Positions 8,236-16,275 of a stretch of 64,000 nucleotides of DNA are shown here, piece by piece. The DNA comes from Ancylobacter novellus (GTDB taxonomy: Bacteria; Pseudomonadota; Alphaproteobacteria; Rhizobiales; Methylopilaceae). The stretch lies in NCBI GenBank assembly GCA_003241695.1, contig QFPN01000006.1, positions 1-64,000 on the forward strand. Reading direction: 5' to 3'. The notes beneath the pieces were generated by a model, which saw only the letters and a list, made by a program, of their open reading frames with translations, was not told the DNA's origin and did no database searches. Made by a program: the position numbers and the translations under genes. How positions within the stretch are numbered: position 1 is the first letter of the stretch; every line of letters starts with the position of its first letter.

Positions 8236-8871
8236 TCAGCAGAGACCGGCGGATCGCAGATAGTTATAGGCTTGGATGATCTCGCGCAATTTCTCCTCCG
8301 TGCTCCGGTCGCCGCCATTGGCGTCCGGATGGAGGCGCTTCACGAGCTCCTTGTACCGCGCCTTGATCTCGTCCGGCGTCGCGCCGGAGCCGAGATTCAT
8401 GGCCTCGAGCGACTTGAGCTCGACCTTCTTGAGCTCGCGCTTCGGTTCCGGCCGCGTTCTCGGGCCGCCCTCCTCGTCGAACATGTGGAAGGCGTCGTCG
8501 AACTCGAAGCCCGAAGCCCAGCCGCGATTGCGCCCTCGGGAGCGGTCGGCGCGGTTGCGGGTCTCCGCCGACGCGCCGCCGTTGCGGCCCATGGTCCAGG
8601 TCGGGCGATGGCCGACCTGGGCGTCGCGCTCATAGGCCCGGAGATCGTCGTCCGACATGCCGGAGAAGAAATTGTAGGACTGGTTGTAGACGCGCACATG
8701 CTCGAGGCAGAAGCGCCAGTACTGGTTCTCGCGGCCACGGCCCTTTGGAGCGCGATAGATTCCCGCCGCGCTGCAGCCCAGATGGTCGCAGGACGCGACT
8801 TCGGGCTCCGCGCGGCGCTCTTCCGCGCGCGAGACCCGAATCCGGTCGAACCATGGGCTGTCGAGCTTCAT
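8236..8871 (-). CDS. J-domain (DnaJ-like) protein with N-terminal Cys/His cluster
   Basis: A 211-residue co-chaperone with the J domain at the C-terminus (about 152-211), containing HPD at 181-183 in KRLHPDANGG, so it can in principle stimulate an Hsp70. The N-terminal half carries C28-x-H30-x(2)-C33 and C55-x(2)-H58 (in ASCDHLGC and RFCLEH), which could bind zinc; this is inference. The middle is low-complexity and basic. The ATG at 8871 is chosen because MKLDSPWFDRIR begins the conserved rhizobial family, and sequence upstream runs antisense to bolA. It lies just upstream of cobS in the same direction (74-base gap) and divergent from bolA. Confidence 0.87.
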   Translation of the reverse strand: MKLDSPWFDRIRVSRAEERRAEPEVASCDHLGCSAAGIYRAPKGRGRENQYWRFCLEHVRVYNQSYNFFSGMSDDDLRAYERDAQVGHRPTWTMGRNGGASAETRNRADRSRGRNRGWASGFEFDDAFHMFDEEGGPRTRPEPKRELKKVELKSLEAMNLGSGATPDEIKARYKELVKRLHPDANGGDRSTEEKLREIIQAYNYLRSAGLC

Positions 8872-9006
8872 CACGTCGCCATTATGGTCGCCGCGGCGAA
8901 GCCGAACAAGGACGCGCGGCGCAAGGTCCGACCCTGCCGCTCCAGCCTTGACGGCGAGGCGCGGCGTCGTCATCTCCGCCTCGCCCCGACATCCGGAGAT
9001 TCGACG

Positions 9007-9285
9007 ATGAGCGTGCGCTCCCGCATCGAAGCGACCTTGACCGAGGCGCTGAAGCCCGAGAGGCTCGACGTGGTGGACGAGAGCCACCTGCACGCCGGCC
9101 ACGCCGGCGCGCGGCCCGAAGGCGAAACCCATTTCAGGGTGAGGATCGTCTCCGGCGCCTTCTCGGGCCTCAGCCGCGTCGACCGGCACCGGCGGGTGAA
9201 CGCGCTGCTCGCGGCCGAACTCGCCGGCCCCGTCCATGCGCTCGCCATCGACGCCCGCGCGCCCGAGGAGCCGGGGCGCCCCTGA
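9007..9285 (+). CDS. bolA: BolA family protein
   Basis: A 92-residue BolA-type protein: SVRSRIEATLTEAL helix, then LDVVDESHLHAGHAGA, the loop with conserved His, followed by ETHFRVRIVSGAFSGLSRVDRHRRVNALL. These proteins partner monothiol glutaredoxins in iron-sulfur trafficking or act as transcription regulators. The ATG at 9007 gives the standard length. It is divergent from the J-domain gene and followed by metX after about 70 bases. This is the longer BolA subgroup with a Glu/Gly-rich insertion at HAGARPEGE. Confidence 0.92.
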   Translation: MSVRSRIEATLTEALKPERLDVVDESHLHAGHAGARPEGETHFRVRIVSGAFSGLSRVDRHRRVNALLAAELAGPVHALAIDARAPEEPGRP

Positions 9286-9355
9286 CGGCGCGGCGGCCGC
9301 CTCATGCACATCCGCGATTGACAGTCGACGCTCCGGAAGCTTCACCCTTCCGGCC

Positions 9356-10531
9356 ATGAACGAGGCTGCGATCGAGCTGTCGACCAACGCCGCCGCACGC
9401 CGCGAGGCGGACGAGCCGCATTCGCTCGTCGTCACGCTCGCGAGCCCCCTTGCGCTCGAATCCGGCGCGACGCTGCCGTCGGTCAGGATCGCCTACCAGA
9501 CCTACGGGACGCTGAACGCCGACCGCTCCAACGCCATCCTCGTCTGCCACGCGCTCACCGGCGACCAGCACGTCGCGAACGTCCATCCGGTGACGGGCAA
9601 GCCCGGCTGGTGGACCACCATGGTCGGCCCCCGCAAGCCGATCGACACCGACCGCTTCTTCGTCGTCTGCTCGAACGTGCTCGGCGGCTGCATGGGCACC
9701 ACCGGGCCGGCCTCGACCCGACCCGGCGCGGGCGAACCCTACGGCCTCGACCTGCCGCTGGTGACGATCCGCGACATGGTGGACGCGCAGGCGGCGCTGA
9801 TCGACCATCTCGGGATCGAGACGCTGTTCTGCGTCGCCGGCGGCTCGATGGGCGGCATGCAGGCGCTGCAATGGGCCGTGCGCCATCCGGATCGTGTGTT
9901 CTCGGCGCTGCCGATCGCGACCGCGCACAAGCATTCGGCGCAGAACATCGCGTTCCACGAGGTCGGCCGGCAGGCGATCACCGCCGATCCCGACTGGCGC
10001 GGCGGGCGCTACCTCACGGAAGGCTCGACGCCCCGCAAGGGCCTCGCGGTGGCGCGCATGGCGGCGCACATTACCTATCTGTCCGAGCCCGCGCTCCAGA
10101 CCAAGTTCGGCCGCAACCTGCAGGACCGCGACGCGCGCACCTTCGGCTTCGACGCGGATTTTCAGATCGAAAGCTACCTCCGCCATCAGGGAGCGAGCTT
10201 CGTCGAGCGCTTCGACGCCAACTCCTATCTCTACGTCACCCGCGCGATGGATTATTTCGACCTCGCGGCGGACCATGGCGGCTCGCTCGCCAACGCCTTC
10301 CGGGGCACGAAGACGCGCTTCTGCGTGGTCTCGTTCACCTCCGACTGGCTGTTCCCGACCGAGGGCTCCCGCCAGATCGTGCATGCGCTGAACGCGGCAG
10401 CCGCCAACGTGTCGTTCGTCGAGATCGAGACCGACAAGGGCCACGACGCCTTCCTGCTCGACGTGCCGGAACTGATCGCGACCACGGGCGGTTTTCTCGA
10501 CGCGGCCGCCAAGGTGCGCGGCCTGCGCTGA
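9356..10531 (+). CDS. metX: Homoserine O-acyltransferase MetX
   Basis: A 391-residue alpha/beta-hydrolase fold enzyme that acylates the hydroxyl of homoserine (acetyl-CoA in most family members) in methionine synthesis. The catalytic triad is visible: nucleophile S164 in AGGSMGGMQA, D330 in FTSDWLFP and H363 in DKGHDAFLL; the oxyanion-region ILVCHALTGD lies at 61-70. The ATG at 9356 is about 30 bases downstream of a TTGACA (9318-9323), so the mRNA leader must be short. There is no metW directly downstream, unlike many alphaproteobacteria, and no SAM-II-type riboswitch could be recognised upstream. Acetyl versus succinyl specificity cannot be told reliably from what I can see. Confidence 0.93.
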   Translation: MNEAAIELSTNAAARREADEPHSLVVTLASPLALESGATLPSVRIAYQTYGTLNADRSNAILVCHALTGDQHVANVHPVTGKPGWWTTMVGPRKPIDTDRFFVVCSNVLGGCMGTTGPASTRPGAGEPYGLDLPLVTIRDMVDAQAALIDHLGIETLFCVAGGSMGGMQALQWAVRHPDRVFSALPIATAHKHSAQNIAFHEVGRQAITADPDWRGGRYLTEGSTPRKGLAVARMAAHITYLSEPALQTKFGRNLQDRDARTFGFDADFQIESYLRHQGASFVERFDANSYLYVTRAMDYFDLAADHGGSLANAFRGTKTRFCVVSFTSDWLFPTEGSRQIVHALNAAAANVSFVEIETDKGHDAFLLDVPELIATTGGFLDAAAKVRGLR

Positions 10532-10562
10532 GGACCTCGCCCGCCGCATCGGAGAGACCCCG

Positions 10563-11024
10563 ATGGAAGACGCGTTCCGCCGTCCCGCCTTCACGCCCTC
10601 GGTGTTCTACAGGGACCCGGCCACGGCGCTCGACTGGCTCCAGAAGGCGTTCGGCTTCGAACGCTTCATGGTGATTTCGGACGATTCCGACGCGATCGCG
10701 CACGCCGAGATGAGGTTTCGCGGCGGCTACGTCTATGTCGGCGCGCCCTGGAACGACCACGTGACGACCCCGGCCGGGACCGGCGGGCGCTGCACGCAAT
10801 ATGTCCACGTCCTTCTCGACGAGGACCTCGACGCCCATTGCGCCCGGGCGCGCGCCGCGGGCGCCGAGATCCTGATGGAGCCGCAGGACCAGTTCTACGG
10901 CGACCGCACCTATCAGGCGCGCGACCCGGAGGGCCATGTCTGGACCTTCGGCCGGCCGGAGCGGCGCGTCTCCCGCGAGGAGGCGGAAGCCGCGAGCGGG
11001 CTGAAGATCGACGGCTGGGCCTGA
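10563..11024 (+). CDS. VOC family protein (PhnB/glyoxalase-like)
   Basis: A 153-residue VOC protein: TPSVFYRDPATALDWLQKAFGFE at the N-terminus and RTYQARDPEGHVWTFGRP at the C-terminus are the paired beta-alpha-beta-beta-beta halves of the PhnB-like/antibiotic-resistance glyoxalase group. Substrate is unknown. It starts 32 bases after metX and could share its transcript. Family members of this type are often stress or detoxification enzymes but nothing here fixes the substrate. The C-terminal tail REEAEAASGLKIDGWA is beyond the domain. Confidence 0.85.
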   Translation: MEDAFRRPAFTPSVFYRDPATALDWLQKAFGFERFMVISDDSDAIAHAEMRFRGGYVYVGAPWNDHVTTPAGTGGRCTQYVHVLLDEDLDAHCARARAAGAEILMEPQDQFYGDRTYQARDPEGHVWTFGRPERRVSREEAEAASGLKIDGWA

Positions 11025-11118
11025 AGCCTGTTTGGCCCGAAGGCGCCGCCCGGCGGGACGCCGGCTTGCAGCGGCGCAACTGGCGGGGTCGTTCCTGCCG
11101 TGATAGCGGCGGCGCGTC

Positions 11119-12084
11119 ATGTCGACGACGCCCTCAGCCTCCTCGCCCGATCCGGAAGCCGCACGGCTCGCCTCTCCGCAGCCCGCCGGCGCGGCGTGGG
11201 TCGGCTACGCGCTCGCGGCCGCCGGCGCGATCCTGTTCTCGGCCAAGGGCGTCATCATCAAGTTCGCCTACGCCGAGGGCGTCGACACCGAGACGCTGCT
11301 CGCCCTGCGCATGGGGCTGTCGGTCCCGGTCTATGTCGCGATCGGACTGTTCTCGGTCGCGCGCGAGGGGCGGCCGCAGGCGCTCGACGGACGGCGCTTC
11401 GCGGGCGTTCTCGCGATCGGGCTGCTCGGCTACTGGTTCGCGTCCTACACCGACTTCCTCGGCCTCGCCTACATCTCCGCGCCGTTCGAGCGGCTGATCC
11501 TGTTCACCTATCCGCTGTTCACCGTGCTGCTCGGCGCGGCCTTCTTCGGCCAGCCGTTCCGGCTCCGGGCGCTCGCCGCCTTCGGCTTGAGCTACGCCGG
11601 GCTCGCGCTGGTGTTCCTCAAGGACATGGAGATCTCCGGCGTCGAGGCGACCCGCACTGGCGCGGCGCTGGTGCTCGCATCGGCGGTCGCCTTCGCGCTC
11701 TACCAGCTTCTCGCGAAGCCCCGGATCGGCCTTGTGGGCCCAAAGCTCTTCACCTGCATCGCGATGTCGGGCGCGGCGATCGGCGCGATCGTCCAGTTCC
11801 TGCTGGTGCGGGACCTGTCGGTTCTGGCGTCGCTTTCGGCCCGCGCCTGGACCGTCGCGCTCGTGCTCGCCTTCGTCGGCACGCTGCTGCCGAGCTTCCT
11901 GCTGAGCGCGGCGCTCCACCGCATCACCGCGCAGGCGAACGCCGTGATCGGCACGGTGAGCCCGGTGGCGACGCTCGCGCTCGCGGCGCTGCTGCTCGGC
12001 GAGCGGGTGACCGCCGTCGACCTCGCGGGCGCGGCGCTGGTGCTCGCCGGCGTCGGCTGGTTCACGCTGGCCGACCGGCGCTGA
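11119..12084 (+). CDS. EamA/DMT superfamily transporter
   Basis: A 321-residue inner-membrane protein with about ten transmembrane helices in two EamA repeats (roughly 25-160 and 172-310). Diagnostic blocks are SAKGVIIKFAYAEGVD, the inter-repeat ERLILFTYPLFTVLLG, and the C-terminal ITAQANAVIGTVSPVATLALAALLLGERV. DMT proteins export or import small metabolites such as amino acids or purines; the substrate cannot be predicted. The ATG begins a 30-residue Ser/Pro/Ala-rich cytosolic leader. It is a stand-alone gene convergent with yggT. Confidence 0.9.
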   Translation: MSTTPSASSPDPEAARLASPQPAGAAWVGYALAAAGAILFSAKGVIIKFAYAEGVDTETLLALRMGLSVPVYVAIGLFSVAREGRPQALDGRRFAGVLAIGLLGYWFASYTDFLGLAYISAPFERLILFTYPLFTVLLGAAFFGQPFRLRALAAFGLSYAGLALVFLKDMEISGVEATRTGAALVLASAVAFALYQLLAKPRIGLVGPKLFTCIAMSGAAIGAIVQFLLVRDLSVLASLSARAWTVALVLAFVGTLLPSFLLSAALHRITAQANAVIGTVSPVATLALAALLLGERVTAVDLAGAALVLAGVGWFTLADRR

Positions 12085-12130
12085 CGCGGCGACCGTCCCG
12101 GAGGACGGTTCGCGCGGCGACGGCCGGCGC

Positions 12131-12421
12131 TCAGAACACGTTGGGATAGATGTAGAGCAGGATCACGCGCTGGATCAGGATGATCAGCAGCAGCACGATC
12201 ACCGGCGAGATGTCGATGCCGCCCATGGAGGGCAGGGCGTTGCGGATCGGCCGCAGCACCGGCTCGGTGATCCGGTAGAGGAAGTCCCAGATCGTCGCGA
12301 CGACCTGGTTCCGGGTGTTCACGACGTTGAAGGCGATGAGCCAGGACAGGATCGCCGAGACGATCAGCACCCACCAGTACAGGTTCAGCGCGAGCAGGAT
12401 GACGTCGAGGATCGCTTTCAT
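12131..12421 (-). CDS. YggT family membrane protein
   Basis: A 96-residue protein with two hydrophobic segments (about 1-30 and 65-90) and the family marks WVLIVSAILSWLIAFN and LYRITEPVLRPIRNALPSMGGIDISP. YggT proteins are inner-membrane proteins linked to osmotic tolerance and cell-division or photosystem assembly, depending on the organism. It is a single gene and ends convergent with the EamA gene; no DUF167 (YggU) partner follows, which is a common neighbour elsewhere. Confidence 0.92.
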   Translation of the reverse strand: MKAILDVILLALNLYWWVLIVSAILSWLIAFNVVNTRNQVVATIWDFLYRITEPVLRPIRNALPSMGGIDISPVIVLLLIILIQRVILLYIYPNVF

Positions 12422-12667
12422 TCCTGTCGCGGGTCCCTTGAAAACGGTTGCGGAAGCCGTCCGGCGCGGCGGCGGACCGAGGTGTAGCCGTCGCGCTGCG
12501 CCGCGGCAAGACGAGCGGCGCGCGAGGGCCGCGAAGCGTGAACCGGCGACGCCCGAAGACGCCCGCCTCGCCGGAGAAGACGGCGGAACGCGGCGTGGGC
12601 GCCGACGGCAGGTTTTGGGCGCGACGGCCGCATGGCGGGATGGCCTCCGGAACCCGCTCGCGCCGCC

Positions 12668-12696
12668 TTGACAGCCCCCCGGCCCGCCACCTAAAT
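12668..12696 (+). promoter_or_regulatory. Predicted sigma-70 promoter of tRNA-Ala
   Basis: TTGACA (12668-12673), 17-base spacer, CTAAAT (12691-12696), with transcription expected near 12703, just upstream of the mature tRNA 5' end at 12715. A perfect -35 box is expected for a stable RNA gene. Confidence 0.7.
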
Positions 12697-12714
12697 GGCG
12701 CGCCTTCGGGACGC

Positions 12715-12790
12715 GGGGCCGTAGCTCAGTTGGGAGAGCGCTGCAATCGCACTGCAGAGGTCAGGGGTTCGAATCCCCTCGGCTCCACCA
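12715..12790 (+). tRNA. tRNA-Ala (anticodon CGC)
   Basis: A complete 76-base cloverleaf with encoded CCA. Acceptor GGGGCCG pairs with CGGCTCC and contains the G3-U70 wobble pair that identifies alanine tRNA; the D arm is GCTC...GAGC; anticodon stem CTGCA/TGCAG encloses loop ATCGCAC, giving anticodon CGC; T arm AGGGG-TTCGAAT-CCCCT. It reads GCG codons, which are frequent in this high-GC genome. Confidence 0.97.
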
Positions 12791-12854
12791 GCCTCCCGAA
12801 GACGATGCTCCTGACAATCGACGCCGTTCTCCGACCTCTGCGCGCTTCGAGCGC

Positions 12855-13676
12855 TCAGCGGCCGGCGGCCGCCTGACGCTCCGCTTTCAGGCGCTCCGAT
12901 TCGGCGCGCTTGGTCGCGATCGAGGCGATGATCACGCCGGTGGTCACGATCGCGATCAGGATCGTGCAGACGGCGTTGATCTCCGGCTTCACGCCGAGCC
13001 GCACCGACGAATAGATCCGCATCGGAAGCGTGGTGGCGCCCGGGCCGGTGGTGAACTGCGAGATCACGAGGTCGTCGATCGAGAGCGTGAAGGCCAGCAT
13101 CCAGCCGGAGACGATCGCCGGCAGGATGATCGGAAGCGTCACCACGAAGAAGGTCTTGAACGGGGTGCAGCCGAGATCGAGCGCGGCCTCCTCGAGGCTG
13201 CGGTCGAACGAGATCAGCCGCGACTGCACCACCACGGCGACGAAGCACATCGAGAAGGTGACGTGCGCGATCGTCAGGGTGAAGAAGCCGCGGTCCAGTC
13301 CGATCGCGACGAACAGCAGCAGCATCGAAAGGCCGGTGATGACCTCGGGCATCACCAGCGGCGCGTAGACCATCCCCGAGAACAGCGTCCGGCCGCGGAA
13401 CCGGGCCATCCGGACGAGGGTGAGGGCCGCGAGCGTGCCGAGGACGGTGGCGAGCGTGGCGGAGATCAGGCCGACCCGGACCGTGACCCAGGCGGCCTCC
13501 AGAAGCTGCTCGTTGCGGAACAGCTCGCCGTACCAGCGCGTCGAGAACCCGCCCCAGACGGTCACCAGCTGGCTGTCGTTGAACGAGTAGATCACCAGCA
13601 GCACGATCGGCAGGTAGAGGAACGCGAAGCCGAAGGTGAGCGCCGCGAGATTGACGGCGGAGAGGCCCTTGGTCAC
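12855..13676 (-). CDS. potI: Polyamine ABC transporter permease, PotI/PotC-type
   Basis: A 273-residue inner-membrane permease with six predicted helices and the EAA-type coupling loop EEAALDLGCTPFKTFFVVTLPIILPAI that contacts the ATPase. The opening VNLAALTFGFAFLYLPIVLLVIYSFN resembles PotC/PotI. GTG start overlaps the potH stop as GTGA (13673-13676), so potH and potI are translationally coupled. It is the last gene of a leftward potF-potG-potH-potI set. Polyamine (putrescine/spermidine) specificity comes from family and neighbourhood, chiefly the adjacent puuA-like gene. Confidence 0.88.
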   Translation of the reverse strand: MTKGLSAVNLAALTFGFAFLYLPIVLLVIYSFNDSQLVTVWGGFSTRWYGELFRNEQLLEAAWVTVRVGLISATLATVLGTLAALTLVRMARFRGRTLFSGMVYAPLVMPEVITGLSMLLLFVAIGLDRGFFTLTIAHVTFSMCFVAVVVQSRLISFDRSLEEAALDLGCTPFKTFFVVTLPIILPAIVSGWMLAFTLSIDDLVISQFTTGPGATTLPMRIYSSVRLGVKPEINAVCTILIAIVTTGVIIASIATKRAESERLKAERQAAAGR

Positions 13677-14605
13677 TTCGCCCCTCCCAGTTCCCTGCCC
13701 TGCACGTTGTTGTAGGCCGCGATCGGAACGACGAGCACGAGCAGCAGCAGCACCGCGAGCGCGGACGAGACCGGCCAGTCGCGGTTGAGGAAGAACTCGT
13801 TGTAGAGCGTCTTGCCGATCATCAGCGTCTCGGAGCCGCCGAGCAGATCCGGGATCACGAACTCGCCGACCGCGGGGATGAACACCAGGAAGCAGCCCGC
13901 GATCACGCCGGGCAGCGAGAGCGGCACGGTGATCTGCCAGAACGACTTCCAAGCCGGCGAGCCGAGGTCGGCGGCGGCTTCCAGCAGCGTGTCGTCGAGC
14001 TTTTCCAGGCTCGAATAGAGCGGCAGCACCATGAAGGGCAGGTAGGAGTAGACGATCCCAATATAGACCGCCGTCTCGGTGTTCATGATGTAGAGCGGCT
14101 CGGAGATGATTCCGGTCCAGAGCAGGAACTGGTTCAGCAGGCCCTCGGGATTGAGGATGCCGATCCAGGCGTAGACGCGGATCAGCAGCGAGGTCCAGAA
14201 CGGCAGGATCACGAGCATCAGCAGCGTCGGCCGGATCGACTTCGGCGCCCGCGCCATGCCGTAGGCCATCGGATAGGCGATCAGGAGCGAGATCAGCGTG
14301 GAGACGGCGGCGATCTCGAGGCTCGACAGGTAGGAGCGCCAGTAGAGCTCGTCGTCGAACAGCAGGCCGTAGTTCTCGAAGTCGAGCCCGGCCCACCAGT
14401 CCTTCACGCCCTGCCAGCCGTTCGCGAGATCGAGCAGCGGCACGTAAGGCGGCTGCGCGATCGTGCTGTCGGACAGCGAAATCTTCAGGACGATCAGGAA
14501 CGGCGCGAGGAAGAAGAACAGCAGCCAGAGATACGGGATCGCGATCAGAAGCCGGCGCTTCATGCCGGAAGAGCCTTCGCGCTTGGGGAGAGCCGCGTCG
14601 GTCAT
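13673..14605 (-). CDS. potH: Polyamine ABC transporter permease, PotH/PotB-type
   Basis: A 310-residue inner-membrane permease. A basic start (MKRRLLIAIPYLWLLFFFLAPFLIVLKIS) gives helix 1; the EAA coupling loop is LEAAADLGSPAWKSFWQITVPLSLPGV. The block GEFVIPDLLGGSETLMIGKTLYNEFFLNRDWP near the C-terminus is typical of PotB/PotH. The initiating ATG is followed by a 15-residue soluble leader. It lies 256 bases downstream of potG, a gap filled by a pair of dispersed repeats, so expression from the potG transcript would have to pass those hairpins. Confidence 0.9.
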   Translation of the reverse strand: MTDAALPKREGSSGMKRRLLIAIPYLWLLFFFLAPFLIVLKISLSDSTIAQPPYVPLLDLANGWQGVKDWWAGLDFENYGLLFDDELYWRSYLSSLEIAAVSTLISLLIAYPMAYGMARAPKSIRPTLLMLVILPFWTSLLIRVYAWIGILNPEGLLNQFLLWTGIISEPLYIMNTETAVYIGIVYSYLPFMVLPLYSSLEKLDDTLLEAAADLGSPAWKSFWQITVPLSLPGVIAGCFLVFIPAVGEFVIPDLLGGSETLMIGKTLYNEFFLNRDWPVSSALAVLLLLVLVVPIAAYNNVQGRELGGAK

Positions 14606-14637
14606 GGGCGCGCGCTCCGCAAGCGCTGCGCTCTTCC

Positions 14638-14768
14638 CCCCTCCCCCTTGCGGGGAGGGGTCGGGGATGGCTCCGAACGAGGCGAAGAGGTTCTCGCTGC
14701 TCTACGCTGGACGGAAGCGCTCCATTCTGAGCCACCCCCACCCTTACCCTCCCCACAAGGGGGAGGGG
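14638..14768. repeat. Pair of inverted dispersed GC-rich palindromes
   Basis: Two copies of one hairpin element in opposite orientation. The left copy has arms CCCCTCCCC (14638-14646) and GGGGAGGGG (14652-14660) around loop CTTGC; the right copy (14747-14768) is its near-exact reverse complement around loop ACAAG. Flanks of the copies also match as inverted repeats. They lie between potG and potH. A copy with the same core sits inside hrpB at 26530-26552. Confidence 0.85.
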
Positions 14769-14861
14769 ACGGAAACGTCGCGGCTTCCGGTCGGCGCTTG
14801 AGCGGTTCTGGGTCCCGGCTCAGGGCCGGGACACGGGCGCGGCGCTCGTCCATCCCGCGCC

Positions 14862-16031
14862 TCACGAGGCCAGCGCCACGCCGGCGTCCGGCGCGAACCA
14901 GACGTGGACGCGGTCGTCCCAGGCGATGGGCTTGGCTTCCGTGCGGGTCATGTTGGCGCGGCTCACGCGCATGACCTTCTCCGAGCCGTCGATCTTCACC
15001 AGCACCACGGTCCAGTCGCCCATATAGGCGAGGTCCCAGACCTCGCCCTTGAGCACGTTCCGGGCGTCCTCGGGCGGCGGCTCGATCGAGATCCGCATCT
15101 TCTCCGGCCGGACCGCGAGCTTGACCTTCTGGCCGACCGAGGCGGCGCCTTCGCTCGCGAGCAGGAACTCGCCCGCCGGGTCGTCGCCCTTCACGCGGAT
15201 CTCGCCGCCGCCGGCGCTCTCCACCGTGCCGTCGATCATGTTGATGTTGCCGATGAACTCGGCGACGTAGGAGCTGTTCGGCTGCTCGTAGATGTCGCCC
15301 GGCGTCGCGACCTGCACGAGCTTGCCGTGGTTCATCACCCCGATGCGGTCCGAGACCGTCATCGCCTCCTCCTGGTCGTGGGTCACGATCAGGAAGGTGA
15401 GGCCGAGCTCCATCTGCAGGTCCATGAGCTCGAACTGGGTCTCCTCGCGCAGCTTCTTGTCGAGCGCGCCGAGCGGCTCGTCGAGCAGCAGAACCTTGGG
15501 CCTCTTCGCGAGCGAGCGCGCGAGCGCCACGCGCTGGCGCTGGCCGCCGGAAAGCTGGTGCGGCTTGCGGCTCGCGAAGGGCGTGAGCTTGACGAGCGCC
15601 AGCATCTCCTCGACGCGCGCCGCGATCTCGGCCTTCGGCATGCCGTCCTGCTTCGGCCCGAAGGCGATGTTCTGCGCCACCGTCATGTGCGGGAACAGGG
15701 CGTAGGACTGGAACATCATGTTCACCGGCCGCTTGTAGGGCGGCGTGCCCGCGAGGTCCTCGCCCGCGAGCGTGATGCGGCCCGCGGTCGGCTGCTCGAA
15801 GCCCGCGAGCATGCGCATCAGCGTGGTCTTGCCGCAGCCCGACGGCCCCAGCAGCGAGAAGAACTCGCGCTGGTGGATGTCGAGCGAGACGTCGTCGACG
15901 GCGGTGAAGTCGCCGAATTTCTTGACGACGTTCTCGAAGCGGATGAGCGGGACGGCGGTCGGATCGAGCCAGGGCGCGAAGGAGCGCCGGATCGGACCGA
16001 GGGCTTTGTGGGCGCCGGATTTGGGGGCCAT
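14862..16031 (-). CDS. potG: Polyamine ABC transporter ATP-binding protein, PotG/PotA-type
   Basis: A 389-residue ABC ATPase with an N-terminal nucleotide-binding domain and a C-terminal regulatory TOBE domain. Visible motifs: Walker A GPSGCGKTT, the ABC signature LSGGQRQRVALARSL, Walker B VLLLDEPLGALD and the switch His in LIVTHDQEEAM. A 30-residue extension precedes the usual start (IRFENVVKKFGDFTAVDDVSL). It energises the importer with the PotH/PotI permeases and the PotF binding protein. Transcription is leftward from potF, with repeats in the 244-base potF-potG gap. Confidence 0.93.
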   Translation of the reverse strand: MAPKSGAHKALGPIRRSFAPWLDPTAVPLIRFENVVKKFGDFTAVDDVSLDIHQREFFSLLGPSGCGKTTLMRMLAGFEQPTAGRITLAGEDLAGTPPYKRPVNMMFQSYALFPHMTVAQNIAFGPKQDGMPKAEIAARVEEMLALVKLTPFASRKPHQLSGGQRQRVALARSLAKRPKVLLLDEPLGALDKKLREETQFELMDLQMELGLTFLIVTHDQEEAMTVSDRIGVMNHGKLVQVATPGDIYEQPNSSYVAEFIGNINMIDGTVESAGGGEIRVKGDDPAGEFLLASEGAASVGQKVKLAVRPEKMRISIEPPPEDARNVLKGEVWDLAYMGDWTVVLVKIDGSEKVMRVSRANMTRTEAKPIAWDDRVHVWFAPDAGVALAS

Positions 16032-16082
16032 GAGGCGGGTCCCGGAGGAGGAGAGGGAAGAGGCAGGCGAAGGCGTAGTGCG

Positions 16083-16232
16083 TCATCCCGGACGACGCAG
16101 GAGGCGTCGAGCCGGGATCGTCGCGGCGCATTCTCCGGTTCGTTATGGTCCGGCTTGACCGGACCATCCATGCCGGGCGTGGAGCTCGACGTCCGGCATG
16201 GGTCCTCCGGTCAAGCCGGAGGACGACGCGGC
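16083..16232. repeat. Dispersed palindromic repeats in the potG-potF gap
   Basis: Two adjoining elements. The first carries ATCCCGG (16085-16091) facing CCGGGAT about 25 bases on; the second has TGGTCCGG (from 16145) followed by CCGGACCA, then a mirrored block near 16200-16230 with TCCTCCGG facing CCGGAGGA. The second closely resembles the arrangement at 54525-54605 and more loosely that at 1-105, so it is a genome-wide family rather than a local operator. Confidence 0.8.
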
Positions 16233-16275
16233 GTTTCGGACGGTTCGCGACATCGCGAAGCGTCCTGCATGCGTT

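Noticed and set aside
9286..9355. SAM-II-type riboswitch upstream of metX
   Set aside because: Gap is only 70 bases and I could not trace the conserved pseudoknot sequence or pairing; a decisive test would be a covariance-model search.
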